Source: UBA9214 sp964443845
GTDB taxonomy: Bacteria; Pseudomonadota; Gammaproteobacteria; UBA9214
Assembly: GCA_964443845.1 (NCBI GenBank)
Contig: CAYUFA010000012.1
Span: forward strand, 1-56,328
Direction: 5' to 3'
Length of the DNA stretch: 56,328 nucleotides
Positions 7,794-16,602 of the stretch are shown in pieces (position 1 is the stretch's first letter; each line of letters begins with the position of its first letter). Under the pieces are notes generated by a model. The model searched no databases and had not been told where the DNA came from. It saw nothing but the letters and a program-made list of their open reading frames with translations. Position numbers and translations under genes: made by a program.

Positions 7794-9083
7794 TCACGCC
7801 TGCGCCGGCGGTTGGTCCGGTCCTTGCCAATGCGGGTGAATGCGCACGGTCTTGACCATGTTCTCGCGGATTTGCAGGACGTCGACCGGGTGTCCTTCCA
7901 GCAGCAGGCTGGTGTTGGGTTCCGGGATCATTTCCAGTTCCTCGATAATCAGGCCGTTCAGGGTCTTGGGCCCGTCGATGGGCAGGTTCATACGCAAGGC
8001 ACTGTTCAGGGCGCGGATGCTGACCGAGCCGTCCACCAGCCAGGTGCCGTCCTCCTGTGCCAGGATTTCATCGAACTGGGACGACGGGTCCGAGGTGAAC
8101 TCGCCGACGATTTCCTCGAGGATGTCCTCCATGGTGACCAGTCCCTGGATATCGCCGTATTCATCCACGGCAAAGCCGATGCGGCGGCGCATGCCCTGGA
8201 AATTCAGCAGCTGCCGGTTGAGCGTGGTGCTCTCCGGGATGAAGTAGGGTTCGCGGGCGGCGCGCTTCAGTGCCTCGTGGTCGAGTTCACCGCGGTAGAG
8301 CAGGGGCAGGATGTTGCGCATGTGCAGGATGCCGATGACGTGATCGATGTTTTCCTGAAACAGCGGCATGCGGGTGTACTGGCTGTCACCCAGCCGCTTG
8401 ACGATCATGTCGATGTCTTCGTTGATATCGATGCCGGTGATCTCGTTGCGCGGCACCATGATGTCTTCCACGGTGACTTTTTCCAGGTCGATGATGTTGA
8501 GCAGCATCGACTGGTGGCGTTCCGGAATCATCGCGCCGGCCTCCATCACCACGCTGCGCAGTTCTTCCCGGGTGAGAGCCTGCGAGCTGCCGTCTTCCGG
8601 CGAGACGCCGATACTCCGCAGCAGCCCGTTGGCGACACCGTTCACCGCCCACACGAAAGGGTACATCACCCACATCAGGGGAACGTAGACATACGACGAC
8701 GGGAAGGCGATGCGTTCCGGGCGCAGCGCGGCCAGCGTTTTTGGCGTGACCTCGGCGAACAGCAGCACCACCACCGTCAGCACCATGCCGGAAGCGAACA
8801 CGAAACCTGCGTCATTGCGGATGCGCAGCGCGATCAGCGTCATCAGGATGGAGGCGAGAATATTGGCCAGGTTGTTGCCGAGCAGGATCAGGCCGATCAG
8901 CCGGTCCTGGCGCTGCAACAGTTTTTGCGCGCGCATGGCCCCGGGGTGGCGCTGTTCCGCCAGGTGGCGCAGGCGGTAGCGGTTGAGCGTCATCAGCCCG
9001 GTTTCGGAGCCCGAGAAGAATGCCGAGAGCAGAATCAGGAACAGCAAGGCGGCGATCAGAACGGAAAGCGGAATGTCGTCCAA
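7794..9083 (-). CDS. corB: CorB/CNNM-family membrane protein with CBS domains
   Basis: Encodes 429 residues with the HlyC/CorC-family layout. A DUF21 membrane domain (about residues 1-190) begins LIALLFLILLSAFFSGSETGLMTLNRYRL-like and includes LLGNNLANILASILM. A CBS pair follows around residues 205-330 with IMVPRNEITGI and GFAVDEYGDIQGLVTMEDILEEIVGE. A C-terminal transporter-associated domain comes last. The family handles Mg2+/Co2+ resistance or export. The start is a TTG at 9083, ten bases behind a strong aggagg site; no ATG fits. In Escherichia coli the homologue yfjD also neighbours ypjD and ffh. Confidence 0.88.
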   Translation of the reverse strand: MDDIPLSVLIAALLFLILLSAFFSGSETGLMTLNRYRLRHLAEQRHPGAMRAQKLLQRQDRLIGLILLGNNLANILASILMTLIALRIRNDAGFVFASGMVLTVVVLLFAEVTPKTLAALRPERIAFPSSYVYVPLMWVMYPFVWAVNGVANGLLRSIGVSPEDGSSQALTREELRSVVMEAGAMIPERHQSMLLNIIDLEKVTVEDIMVPRNEITGIDINEDIDMIVKRLGDSQYTRMPLFQENIDHVIGILHMRNILPLLYRGELDHEALKRAAREPYFIPESTTLNRQLLNFQGMRRRIGFAVDEYGDIQGLVTMEDILEEIVGEFTSDPSSQFDEILAQEDGTWLVDGSVSIRALNSALRMNLPIDGPKTLNGLIIEELEMIPEPNTSLLLEGHPVDVLQIRENMVKTVRIHPHWQGPDQPPAQA

Positions 9084-9158
9084 ACGGGGACAGCCTCCTG
9101 AGACGGGTCGTGCCGGTAGTGTACGGAAAAGCGTACGCCTTGTCAGGCGCGGGGCGGG

Positions 9159-9968
9159 TCAGCGGTGCAGGATCAGTTCCAGCACGAACTTGCTGCCGAA
9201 ATAGGCCAGCATCAGGAAGATATAACCGCCGATGGTCCAGCGCAGCGCGATCCGTCCACGCCAGCCGAAACGCCAGCGTCCCCACAGCAGCACGCCGAAT
9301 ACCAGCCAGGCCATGATGGACAGCGTGGTCTTGTGCACCAGGTGCTGGGCGAAGATGTCCTCCAGGAACAGTGCGCCGGTCACCAGCGCCAGGGTGAGCA
9401 GCGCGAACCCCGTGGCGATCATCTGGAACAGCAGGGATTCCATCACGGCCAGTGGCGGCAGGGTGCGGACGAAGCCGCCGGGCCGGTGGTTGCGCAGCTG
9501 CCGGTCCTGGATCGTCAGCAGGATGGCCTGCAGCGCCGCCAGGCCGAGAATGCTGTACGCCAGCAGGGAGGTGAGGATGTGAAAGTCGAGTTGCCAGGAA
9601 GAGTCGCTGGTAATGACCCGTTCGGTCGGGTAGAGCAGTACCAGCATGTTGCTGCAGGCCGCCAGCGGGAATACGGCGATGCCCAGGTTTTCCACCGGCT
9701 GGAACAGGGAGGACACCAGCAGCAGCAGGACGGTGGTCAGGGCCACCACCGACAGGGCATTGAAAAAGGACAGGTTCAGGCCGTTTACGGCAACCACGGC
9801 GGGATACAGAAAGACGGCATGGATGATGACGGCGGCGAAACCGGTCAGCAGGATCTGCCGGCGCTGGCAATGCAGGGACAGGGAACCACGCACCAGGCGA
9901 CTTGCCAGCTGGTAGGTGACCAGCGCGTACAGGATGATGGAGAGAAAGCCGGGCAACATCGGTATCAT
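9159..9968 (-). CDS. ypjD: CcsA/CcmC-superfamily inner-membrane protein YpjD
   Basis: Encodes 269 residues with about eight membrane-spanning segments. It belongs to the cytochrome-c assembly (CcsA-like) superfamily by its overall profile and the two conserved histidine regions, DFHILTSLLAYS and LVHKTTLSIMAW, which in relatives bind heme. Location beside ffh and corB matches ypjD of E. coli, whose precise role is not settled. Starts at 9968 (MIPMLPGF) and 9959 (MLPGF) are both possible; neither has a good ribosome-binding site. It faces away from ffh across a shared 121-base promoter region. Confidence 0.82.
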   Translation of the reverse strand: MIPMLPGFLSIILYALVTYQLASRLVRGSLSLHCQRRQILLTGFAAVIIHAVFLYPAVVAVNGLNLSFFNALSVVALTTVLLLLVSSLFQPVENLGIAVFPLAACSNMLVLLYPTERVITSDSSWQLDFHILTSLLAYSILGLAALQAILLTIQDRQLRNHRPGGFVRTLPPLAVMESLLFQMIATGFALLTLALVTGALFLEDIFAQHLVHKTTLSIMAWLVFGVLLWGRWRFGWRGRIALRWTIGGYIFLMLAYFGSKFVLELILHR

Positions 9969-10041
9969 GGCGGCATGATCGCATAACTGTTGCGGGCATT
10001 GAAGTGCCACGCTCCACGCTGCCGCCCTGCCGGAATACCGT

Positions 10042-10047
10042 TATAAT
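10042..10047 (+). promoter_or_regulatory. Probable -10 box of the ffh promoter
   Basis: An exact TATAAT lies 43 bases before the ffh ATG in the ypjD/ffh divergent gap. The -35 region at the right distance (10019-10024) is poor, so the call rests mainly on the perfect -10 and its location. Confidence 0.5.
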
Positions 10048-10089
10048 GCCTGCCAGTGAAGCCGCATCAGCCCCCGGAATCCTGCCATC

Positions 10090-11442
10090 ATGTTTGACAA
10101 CCTGACCGAGCGTCTCTCCCGGACCATCCGCAACCTGCGCGGGCAGGGCCGCCTCAGCGAGGACAATATCCGCGAGGCATTGCGCGACGTGCGCATGGCC
10201 CTGCTGGAGGCCGATGTCGCGCTGCCCGTGGTCAAGGACTTCATCGAGCGCGTGCGTGAGCAGGCCCTGGGCCGCGATGTGCTCAGGAGCCTGACCCCGG
10301 GACAGGTGCTGGTCAAGGCGGTGCACGACGAACTCGTGCACGTCATGGGCGATGCCAACGATGCGCTGAACCTGAACGTGCGACCGCCGGCCGTGATCCT
10401 GATGGCCGGCTTGCAGGGCTCCGGCAAGACCACCAGTACCGCGAAGCTGGCCCGCCTGCTGCGCGAGCGCGAGAAGAAGACGGTGCTGGTCGTCAGCTGT
10501 GACGTGTACCGGCCGGCGGCCATCGACCAGTTGCAGACACTGGCCGGCGAGGTCGGCGCGGTGTTTTTCCCCAGCCGCCCCGACCAGGACCCGGTCACCA
10601 TCGCCACGGATGCCCTGGCGCAGGCCCGCCGCCAGCTCGTCGACGTGGTGATCGTGGATACGGCCGGGCGCCTGCATATCGACACGGCAATGATGGACGA
10701 GATCCAGCGGATACACGCGGCCGTGCAGCCGGTCGAGACCCTGTTCGTGGTGGACAGCATGACCGGCCAGGACGCGGCCAATACCGCACGCACCTTCAAC
10801 GCAGCGCTGCCCCTGACCGGGGTGGTGCTGACCAAGACCGATGGCGACGCCCGTGGCGGTGCTGCGCTGTCGATTCGCGCGATTACCGGGAAGCCGGTCA
10901 AGTTTCTCGGTGTCGGCGAAAAGACGGCGGCGCTGGAACCCTTTTACCCCGACCGGCTTGCCTCGCGTATCCTCGGCATGGGCGATGTCCTCAGCCTGGT
11001 CGAGGAGGCCCAGCAGAAGGTCGACAAGGAGGCCGTCACCCGCCTGACCAAAAAACTCACCACGGGTAAGGGTTTCGATATGAACGATTTCCGGGACCAG
11101 CTCGACCAGATGCTGAGCATGGGCGGGCTGTCCGGCCTGATGGACAAGCTGCCCGGCATGGGGCAACTGCCGAAGAACGTCATGGGCGATGACCGCCAGG
11201 TGCACCGGATGAAGGCGATCATCAATTCCATGACCGCGCGGGAACGGACCAATCCGGGCATCATCAACGGGTCACGGCGCCGGCGGATTGCCGGTGGCTC
11301 CGGCACCCAGGTCCAGGACGTCAACCGCCTGCTCAAGCAGCACATGCAGATGCAGAAAATGATGAAAAAGATGTCCCGCGGCGGCATGGCCAAGCTGATC
11401 CGTGGCCTGCAGGGCAAGGGGTTGCCCGGATTGCCGTTCTGA
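10090..11442 (+). CDS. ffh: Signal recognition particle protein Ffh
   Basis: Encodes 450 residues of the SRP GTPase that binds 4.5S RNA and signal sequences and docks with FtsY at the membrane. The N domain includes ALLEADVALPVVK. The G domain shows G1 GLQGSGKTTS, the DTAGRLH motif and TKTDGDARGGAAL. A methionine-rich M domain spans about residues 325-440 with MxxMGG/LPGMG and HMQMQKMMKKM. The full length is as expected. The gene is transcribed away from ypjD. The S16 operon follows only after a 605-base gap. Confidence 0.97.
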   Translation: MFDNLTERLSRTIRNLRGQGRLSEDNIREALRDVRMALLEADVALPVVKDFIERVREQALGRDVLRSLTPGQVLVKAVHDELVHVMGDANDALNLNVRPPAVILMAGLQGSGKTTSTAKLARLLREREKKTVLVVSCDVYRPAAIDQLQTLAGEVGAVFFPSRPDQDPVTIATDALAQARRQLVDVVIVDTAGRLHIDTAMMDEIQRIHAAVQPVETLFVVDSMTGQDAANTARTFNAALPLTGVVLTKTDGDARGGAALSIRAITGKPVKFLGVGEKTAALEPFYPDRLASRILGMGDVLSLVEEAQQKVDKEAVTRLTKKLTTGKGFDMNDFRDQLDQMLSMGGLSGLMDKLPGMGQLPKNVMGDDRQVHRMKAIINSMTARERTNPGIINGSRRRRIAGGSGTQVQDVNRLLKQHMQMQKMMKKMSRGGMAKLIRGLQGKGLPGLPF

Positions 11443-11471
11443 GCGGGCCGGCTGGCCGGCGTCCAGACAAA

Positions 11472-11496
11472 TAAAAACGGTGGCCTGGGCCACCGT
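11472..11496 (-). terminator. Leftward Rho-independent terminator
   Basis: An 8-bp perfect stem (11477-11484 with 11489-11496, loop CTGG) is followed on the minus strand by TTTTTATTT (11476-11468). On the plus strand no T run follows, so it does not look like the ffh terminator but like the end of a minus-strand transcript from the gap at 11500-11990. Confidence 0.7.
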
Positions 11497-11951
11497 CAAA
11501 CGCTGCGCTGTCCGGATATCCGGCTTGTTATGGTTTTGTATCGTCGTTCTTGTAGTGCATACCCGTCGCGCAATTCAGCTTCTTGTTGTGCAATGAGCTG
11601 TTGTTCTTTTCTTCTGGTACTCCCCCCCGGTGTATGTTTTGTTGGGGCTCGCGTGGTTAACTGCAATTGCGATGCCAGACTCCAGAACCTCCTGATAACT
11701 AAACGGTTGATATCTCCAACGGTGTCAAGATCCGCGCACCGGGGCGGGCTGTGTAAGAAATGCCGACATCCGGGCGCCGCGATGGCTTCCGGGTGTTTCT
11801 GAATTATTACTTTGTTAAACAAATGGCTATAAAGATTCCGCACGGTTCTGGGGCGAGGCGATCCCGTGTGTAACCAATTTCGACAATTTCCCCGCAGCGG
11901 AGCCGCGCACCGCGCAGGGTCCGCGCGCGCGCGCCAGTCCCGCGCTTTCAC

Positions 11952-11979
11952 TTCACATTTTCGCGAAATCGCGTAGAAT
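11952..11979 (+). promoter_or_regulatory. Promoter of the rpsP operon
   Basis: TTCACA (11952-11957, five of six consensus bases) is followed after 16 bases by TAGAAT (11974-11979, five of six). The start point would be near 11986, giving a leader of about 60 bases. The spacer contains a 10-bp palindrome TTTCGCGAAA (11959-11968). A small hairpin (12004-12009 with 12015-12020) sits in the leader and could mediate feedback or RNA stability. Confidence 0.7.
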
Positions 11980-12047
11980 TGCGCGGCTTTCAACCAGCGG
12001 ATTCCGTGGTGCGTCCACGGGTAACCGTACAGAGGGTAACTCGAGAT

Positions 12048-12293
12048 ATGGTGACGATCAGAATGTCACGCAGCGGCGCCAAGAAGCGCCCGTTCTACCA
12101 CATCGTGGTCACCGACAGCCGGAATCGTCGCGACGGTCGCTACATCGAACGGATCGGCTTCTTCAACCCGGTGGCCACCGGTGGTGAGGTGAGGCTGCGG
12201 ATCGACAGCGAGCGGGCGTCGCACTGGACCAGCCAGGGTGCCACGCTTTCGGAGCGCGTTGCGCAACTGCTCAAGGAGCAACCGGCGCAATAA
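12048..12293 (+). CDS. rpsP: 30S ribosomal protein S16 (bS16)
   Basis: Encodes 81 residues starting MVTIRMSRSGAKKRPFYHIVVTD, the bS16 signature, with RYIERIGFFNP and a C-terminal helix. It is an assembly protein of the 30S body. The ATG at 12048 fits the family and follows agaggg at 12031-12036; upstream in-frame codons are not S16-like. It is the first gene of rpsP-rimM-trmD-rplS, the conserved operon order in proteobacteria. Confidence 0.97.
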   Translation: MVTIRMSRSGAKKRPFYHIVVTDSRNRRDGRYIERIGFFNPVATGGEVRLRIDSERASHWTSQGATLSERVAQLLKEQPAQ

Positions 12294-12311
12294 TCCGGTT
12301 GCGCGGGTCCG

Positions 12312-12842
12312 ATGTCCGGTCAGGAAGCAGGCGACGCAGAGGCGGATCGCCTGCTGGTGATGGGTCAGGTGGCCGCGCCGTACGGCGTCCAGGGCTGGGT
12401 GCATGTCGCACCCTGGACGGCGCAGCAAGGTGGCCTGCTGGAATATCCGGTCTGGTATCTGCGGCAACGTGGCAGCTGGCGGACGGTCCGTGTGCTGCAG
12501 GGCAGGCTCCACGGCAAGGGCCTGGTGGTGCAACTGGAAGACTGTGCGGACCGGGATGCAGCCAGCCGGCTGAGTGGCGCCGAGATCGGCATCCCGCGCA
12601 GCCAGTTGCCAGCCGCCGGCCGGGACGAATACTACTGGAGCGACCTGATCGGGCTGGACGTGATCACCGTGACCGGCGTGCTGCTCGGCAAGGTCGAGCA
12701 CCTGATCGAAACCGGTGCGAACGACGTCATGGTCGTGCGCGGGGATCGGGAGCACCTCGTCCCGTATCTCAGCGGGCAGGTGATCCGGTCGGTGGACCTG
12801 GATGCCGGCGCGATCCGGGTCGACTGGGATCCGGACTTCTGA
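12312..12842 (+). CDS. rimM: Ribosome maturation factor RimM
   Basis: Encodes 176 residues. The N-terminal RimM domain begins with VMGQVAAPYGVQGWVHV. The C-terminal PRC-barrel includes YYWSDLIGLDV, LLGKVEHLIETGANDVMVV and HLVPYL. RimM assists 30S head assembly and binds S19. The start follows rpsP by 18 bases and gives a slightly extended, acidic N-terminus (MSGQEAGDAEADR). It is the second gene of the S16 operon. Confidence 0.95.
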   Translation: MSGQEAGDAEADRLLVMGQVAAPYGVQGWVHVAPWTAQQGGLLEYPVWYLRQRGSWRTVRVLQGRLHGKGLVVQLEDCADRDAASRLSGAEIGIPRSQLPAAGRDEYYWSDLIGLDVITVTGVLLGKVEHLIETGANDVMVVRGDREHLVPYLSGQVIRSVDLDAGAIRVDWDPDF

Positions 12843-12853
12843 GTCGCCCGGCC

Positions 12854-13597
12854 ATGCGATTCGACGTGGTCACGCTGTTTCCCGACATGCTGCGCGGACT
12901 CAGCGGGTACGGGATCCAGGGGCGTGCGCTGGATGCGGGTTTGCTGGAGCTGGTGACGTGGAATCCGCGTGAGTACACCACGGACCGTCACCGCAACGTG
13001 GATGACCGGCCCTATGGTGGCGGGCCGGGCATGGTCATGCAGGTACAGCCGCTGGTTGCGGCCATCCGTGCGGCGCGCCAGGCCGGAGTGCGGGCCCCGG
13101 TGATCTATCTGACACCGCAGGGCGCACGCTTTACCCAGGCACGGGCGCATGCACTGGCACAGAGCGAGCGGGTCATCCTGGTGACCGGCCGCTACGAGGG
13201 GGTCGATGAGCGCGTGATCACCCTCGAAGTCGACGCGGAGCTGTCCATCGGCGACTACGTGCTGAGCGGTGGAGAGTTGCCGGCGCTGGTCGTGATGGAT
13301 GCCGTGACCCGCCTGTTGCCGAATGCCCTGGGCGACGCGGAGTCCGCGCAGGAGGATTCCTTCATGGACGGCCTGCTGGACTACCCGCACTACACGCGGC
13401 CGGAGCAGGTGGAGGGGTTGACGGTGCCGGCGGAATTGCTGGGCGGTAACCACGAGCTGATCCGGCGCTGGCGCCGCAAGCAGGCACTGGGACGAACCTG
13501 GCTGCGCCGCCCCGACCTGCTGGCGGAGCTGCGACTGGACGCCGTGCAGCAGGCATTGCTGGACGAGTTCATTCAGGAACACGAAGCGGGCAATTGA
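12854..13597 (+). CDS. trmD: tRNA (guanine-N1-)-methyltransferase TrmD
   Basis: Encodes 247 residues. It methylates G37 of tRNAs with a G at position 36 and so prevents frameshifting. The SPOUT trefoil-knot motifs are VILVTGRYEGVDERV and SIGDYVLSGGELPALV. The N-terminus MRFDVVTLFPDML and the GGGPGMVM motif are also typical. The ATG at 12854 lies 11 bases after the rimM stop; a longer in-frame reading upstream only shadows rimM. Confidence 0.97.
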   Translation: MRFDVVTLFPDMLRGLSGYGIQGRALDAGLLELVTWNPREYTTDRHRNVDDRPYGGGPGMVMQVQPLVAAIRAARQAGVRAPVIYLTPQGARFTQARAHALAQSERVILVTGRYEGVDERVITLEVDAELSIGDYVLSGGELPALVVMDAVTRLLPNALGDAESAQEDSFMDGLLDYPHYTRPEQVEGLTVPAELLGGNHELIRRWRRKQALGRTWLRRPDLLAELRLDAVQQALLDEFIQEHEAGN

Positions 13598-13635
13598 GTG
13601 ATCAATCGCCTATATTGGACACAGAGGATCGAGCC

Positions 13636-13983
13636 ATGAGTAACATTATCAAGCAGCTTGAACAGGAACAGATGCGCCAGGACATCCCGGAGTTCAGCCC
13701 CGGCGACACCGTGGTGGTCGAAGTGAAGGTGAAGGAGGGCGAACGTGAACGCCTGCAGGCCTTCGAAGGCGTCGTGATCGCCAAGCGCAATCGCGGCATG
13801 AACTCCGCCTTCACCGTACGCAAGATCTCCCACGGCGAAGGCGTCGAGCGCGTGTTCCAGACCCACAGCCGCTCGATCGGCTCGATCAAGGTCAAGCGCA
13901 GGGGCGATGTGCGCCGTGCCAAGCTCTACTACCTGCGTGACCTGTCCGGCAAGTCCGCCCGCATCAAGGAAAAGCTCTCCTGA
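13636..13983 (+). CDS. rplS: 50S ribosomal protein L19 (bL19)
   Basis: Encodes 115 residues. MSNIIKQLEQEQMRQDIPEF, FSPGDTVVVEVKVKEG, RLQAFEGVVIAKRNRG and VERVFQTHSRSI are diagnostic of L19, which contributes to the 30S-50S interface. The ATG at 13636 is preferred over an in-frame TTG at 13594 that lies at the trmD stop. It is the last gene of the S16 operon. Confidence 0.97.
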   Translation: MSNIIKQLEQEQMRQDIPEFSPGDTVVVEVKVKEGERERLQAFEGVVIAKRNRGMNSAFTVRKISHGEGVERVFQTHSRSIGSIKVKRRGDVRRAKLYYLRDLSGKSARIKEKLS

Positions 13984-14015
13984 GCGTGGGGCGGGTCGAT
14001 GGTGGTTCCGGCGGC

Positions 14016-14043
14016 AACGGGCATCCAGGAATGGGTGCCCGTT
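14016..14043 (+). terminator. Hairpin after rplS
   Basis: An 8-bp perfect stem (AACGGGCA 14016-14023, TGCCCGTT 14036-14043) with a 12-base loop lies 33 bases after the S16 operon. Only TT follows, so it is a weak or partial terminator. Confidence 0.45.
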
Positions 14044-14069
14044 GTGCCTTGTACAGCGAGGTGATGCGC

Positions 14070-14549
14070 ATGTCCGACCCGTATCAGATGATCGTGGATT
14101 CACCGCTCGGCAAGCTGGGCGTGGTGCTGGACGGTGCCGCCATCCAGCGCATGGATTTCCTGCCGCCGCGCACCCGTATACGCCCGCTGCACGGGGCGAC
14201 CGCCCGCCGCGTGGCGCGGACCCTGCAGCGCTACTTCCGCTACGGCGGAGCGCTGGCGGACGAGCTGCCGCTGCACCTGCAGGGCACGGCGTTCCAGCTG
14301 CGCGTCTGGCAGGCGCTGCGCAGCATACCCTGCGGCGAGGTGCGGACCTACGGCGAACTGGCGGCCCTGCTCGGCAGCGGGGCGCGCGCCATCGGCAACG
14401 CCTGCCGCCGTAACCCGGTGCCGGTCTTCGTGCCCTGTCACCGGGTCGTCGGTGCCGCGGGGATCGGCGGTTATGCCGGCCAGACCGCCGGCCGCGAACT
14501 GGAACGCAAACGCTGGCTGCTGCACCACGAGGGCGCCATCACGTCTTGA
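14070..14549 (+). CDS. ogt: Methylated-DNA--protein-cysteine methyltransferase
   Basis: Encodes 159 residues of a suicide repair enzyme that takes the methyl group from O6-methylguanine. The active-site motif is VFVPCHRVVG, with its PCHR cysteine acceptor. The winged helix FQLRVWQALRSIPCGEVRTYGELA and the RAIGNACRRNPVP recognition segment are complete. The start at 14070 follows gagg at 14058-14061; an ATG at 14064 is an alternative. The symbol distinguishes it from the Ada fusion; Ogt and stand-alone AdaB-like types cannot be separated firmly. Confidence 0.92.
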   Translation: MSDPYQMIVDSPLGKLGVVLDGAAIQRMDFLPPRTRIRPLHGATARRVARTLQRYFRYGGALADELPLHLQGTAFQLRVWQALRSIPCGEVRTYGELAALLGSGARAIGNACRRNPVPVFVPCHRVVGAAGIGGYAGQTAGRELERKRWLLHHEGAITS

Positions 14550-14605
14550 AATTCGCTGCCAGGCACCCCATCTGCATGGCTTGCTGCATTCAGAAGGAGA
14601 CCCGC

Positions 14606-16507
14606 ATGTCGGTTGATGCACAAAAGGAAACCCTGGAATTCCAGGCCGAGGTGAAGCAGCTGCTGAACCTCATGATCCACTCGCTGTACTCCAACAAGGA
14701 CATCTTTCTGCGTGAGCTCGTCTCGAACGCATCCGACGCCTGTGACAAGCTGCGATTCGAGGCGCTGGGCAACGACGGCCTGTACGACGGCGATACCCGC
14801 CTGCTGATCCGCGTCGACTACGACAGGGAGGCGCGCACGGTCAGCGTGACCGACACCGGCATCGGCATGTCGCGCGACGAGGTGGTCGAGAACGTCGGCA
14901 CTATCGCCAAATCCGGCACGCGCCAGTTCTTCGAATCGCTGACCGGCGACCAGGCCCGGGACACCCAGCTGATCGGTCAGTTCGGCGTCGGGTTCTATTC
15001 CGCCTTCATCGTCGCGGACAAGGTCACGCTGACCACGCGTCGCGCCGGGTTGCCCGCCGGCCAGGGCGTGCGCTGGAGCTCGGGCGGGGACGGCAGCTTT
15101 ACACTGGAGACGGTCGAGCGCGCGGTGCGCGGCACCGAGGTGGTGCTGCACCTGCGCGAGGGCGAGGACGAGTTCCTCGACGACCACCGCCTGCGCAACA
15201 TCATTCACAAGTATTCCGACCACATCCCGCTGCCGATCGAGATGCAACAGACCGCGACCGGCAAGGACGAGGCAGGGCAGGCACAGGAATACGAGGTCGT
15301 CAACAAGGCCTCCGCGCTGTGGACGCGGCCGCGCAGCGAGATCAGCGACGCGGAATACACCGAGTTCTACAAGCACGTGGCCCATGATTTCGACACCCCG
15401 ATGCAGTGGGTGCACAGCCACGTCGAGGGGGCGCAGTCCTATATCTCGCTGTTCTACATACCGGCGCGTGCGCCGTTCGACCTGTATGACCGCGACAGCC
15501 GCCATGGTATCAAGCTGTACGTGCGCCGCGTATTCATCATGGATGACGCTGAACAGCTGATGCCCTACTACCTGCGCTTCGTGCGTGGCCTGGTCGATTC
15601 CAGCGACCTGCCGCTGAACGTGTCGCGCGAGATCCTGCAGCACAACCGGCTGATCGAAACCATCCGCGGTGGCTCCGTCAAGAAGGTGCTCGGCATGCTG
15701 GAGTCGATGGCGGCGAACGAGCCGGAACAATACGCGAAGTTCTGGGCCCAGTTCGGCCGGGTACTGAAGGAAGGTCCGGGCGAGGATTTCGCCAACCGCG
15801 AACGGGTCGCGAAGTTGTTGCGGTTTGCCAGTACGCATCTCGACAGCGAGCAGCAGTCGGTTGCGCTGGACGACTACATCGGGCGCATGAAGGAAGGCCA
15901 GGAAAAGATCTACTACGTGACGGCGGACAGCTTTAGCGCGGCCAGGAACAGCCCGCACCTGCAGATCTTCCGCCGCAAGGGGATCGAGGTGCTGTTGCTG
16001 TCCGACCGGGTGGATGAATGGCTGGTTGCGCACCTCAACGAATACAGCGGCAAGCCGCTGGCCTCGGTGGCGCGCGGCGAGCTCGATCTGGACCAGCTGG
16101 CGGACGGACAGGAACAGGCGGAGGCAAAGAAGACCGAGGGCGAATACGCCGACCTGGTGAAGCAGATGCAGGAAGCCCTGGGCGAGCGCGTCAGCGAGGT
16201 CCGGATCAGCCAGCGACTCACCGATTCCCCGTCCTGCCTGGTGGCCGGCGAGCACGACATGGCGGTCCACATGCAGCAATTGCTGAAACAGGCCGGCCAC
16301 GAGGTGCCGGTGAGCCGGCCGGTACTGGAGATCAATCCGGGGCATGCACTGGTCAGCCGCCTGCGGACCCTGGATGACCCGGCCGCCATCGCCGACTGGT
16401 CCGCGATCCTGTTCGACGAGGCCCTGCTGAGCGAGGGTGGACGGCTGGAAGACCCCGTGGCATTCGTCAACCGGGTGAACCTTCTGCTCCAGTCGTTGAC
16501 TAACTGA
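14606..16507 (+). CDS. htpG: Molecular chaperone HtpG (Hsp90)
   Basis: Encodes 633 residues, full bacterial Hsp90 length. GHKL ATPase motifs are LVSNASDACDKLRFEA, VTDTGIGMSRDEV and GQFGVGFYSAFIVADKV. The middle domain has the catalytic-loop arginine region SSDLPLNVSREILQ. The C-terminal dimerisation domain is complete. The start at 14606 is supported by agaaggaga at 14592-14600. It is followed by a strong terminator and is probably a single-gene heat-shock unit; I did not find a clear sigma-32 promoter. Confidence 0.97.
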   Translation: MSVDAQKETLEFQAEVKQLLNLMIHSLYSNKDIFLRELVSNASDACDKLRFEALGNDGLYDGDTRLLIRVDYDREARTVSVTDTGIGMSRDEVVENVGTIAKSGTRQFFESLTGDQARDTQLIGQFGVGFYSAFIVADKVTLTTRRAGLPAGQGVRWSSGGDGSFTLETVERAVRGTEVVLHLREGEDEFLDDHRLRNIIHKYSDHIPLPIEMQQTATGKDEAGQAQEYEVVNKASALWTRPRSEISDAEYTEFYKHVAHDFDTPMQWVHSHVEGAQSYISLFYIPARAPFDLYDRDSRHGIKLYVRRVFIMDDAEQLMPYYLRFVRGLVDSSDLPLNVSREILQHNRLIETIRGGSVKKVLGMLESMAANEPEQYAKFWAQFGRVLKEGPGEDFANRERVAKLLRFASTHLDSEQQSVALDDYIGRMKEGQEKIYYVTADSFSAARNSPHLQIFRRKGIEVLLLSDRVDEWLVAHLNEYSGKPLASVARGELDLDQLADGQEQAEAKKTEGEYADLVKQMQEALGERVSEVRISQRLTDSPSCLVAGEHDMAVHMQQLLKQAGHEVPVSRPVLEINPGHALVSRLRTLDDPAAIADWSAILFDEALLSEGGRLEDPVAFVNRVNLLLQSLTN

Positions 16508-16559
16508 CGACTCCCAACGACCGACAGCCGGTACTTGTGGTGCCAGCGCTCGATCGCTT

Positions 16560-16590
16560 CCCCTCCCGCGTCCGGGAGGGGGCTTCTTTT
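16560..16590 (+). terminator. Rho-independent terminator after htpG
   Basis: A perfect 9-bp GC stem (16560-16568 with 16573-16581, loop CGTC) is followed by gcttctttt. It overlaps the leader of the next gene, whose ATG is 13 bases downstream. Confidence 0.85.
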
Positions 16591-16602
16591 CTCGGGGATG
16601 GC

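Larger units (their letters stand above)
11443..12047. other. 605-base gap between ffh and rpsP with leftward signals
   Basis: No convincing protein gene is seen. The middle (about 11520-11870) is clearly richer in A+T than its surroundings and ends on the left at a hairpin with a T run on the minus strand. A minus-strand frame ends at 11496 with a Gln/Glu/Arg-rich end, but it has no good start codon and may be chance. A 13-bp palindrome TTTGTTAAACAAA lies at 11811-11823 and a TATAAA at 11828-11833. The right end holds the rpsP promoter. A small RNA read leftward is a reasonable guess. Confidence 0.45.

Noticed and set aside
11496..11993. 165-codon minus-strand frame overlapping the rpsP promoter
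   Set aside because: Its only ATG would place the coding sequence across the rpsP promoter, the N-terminal half looks random, and no ribosome-binding site is seen. Only the terminator at its end seems real.
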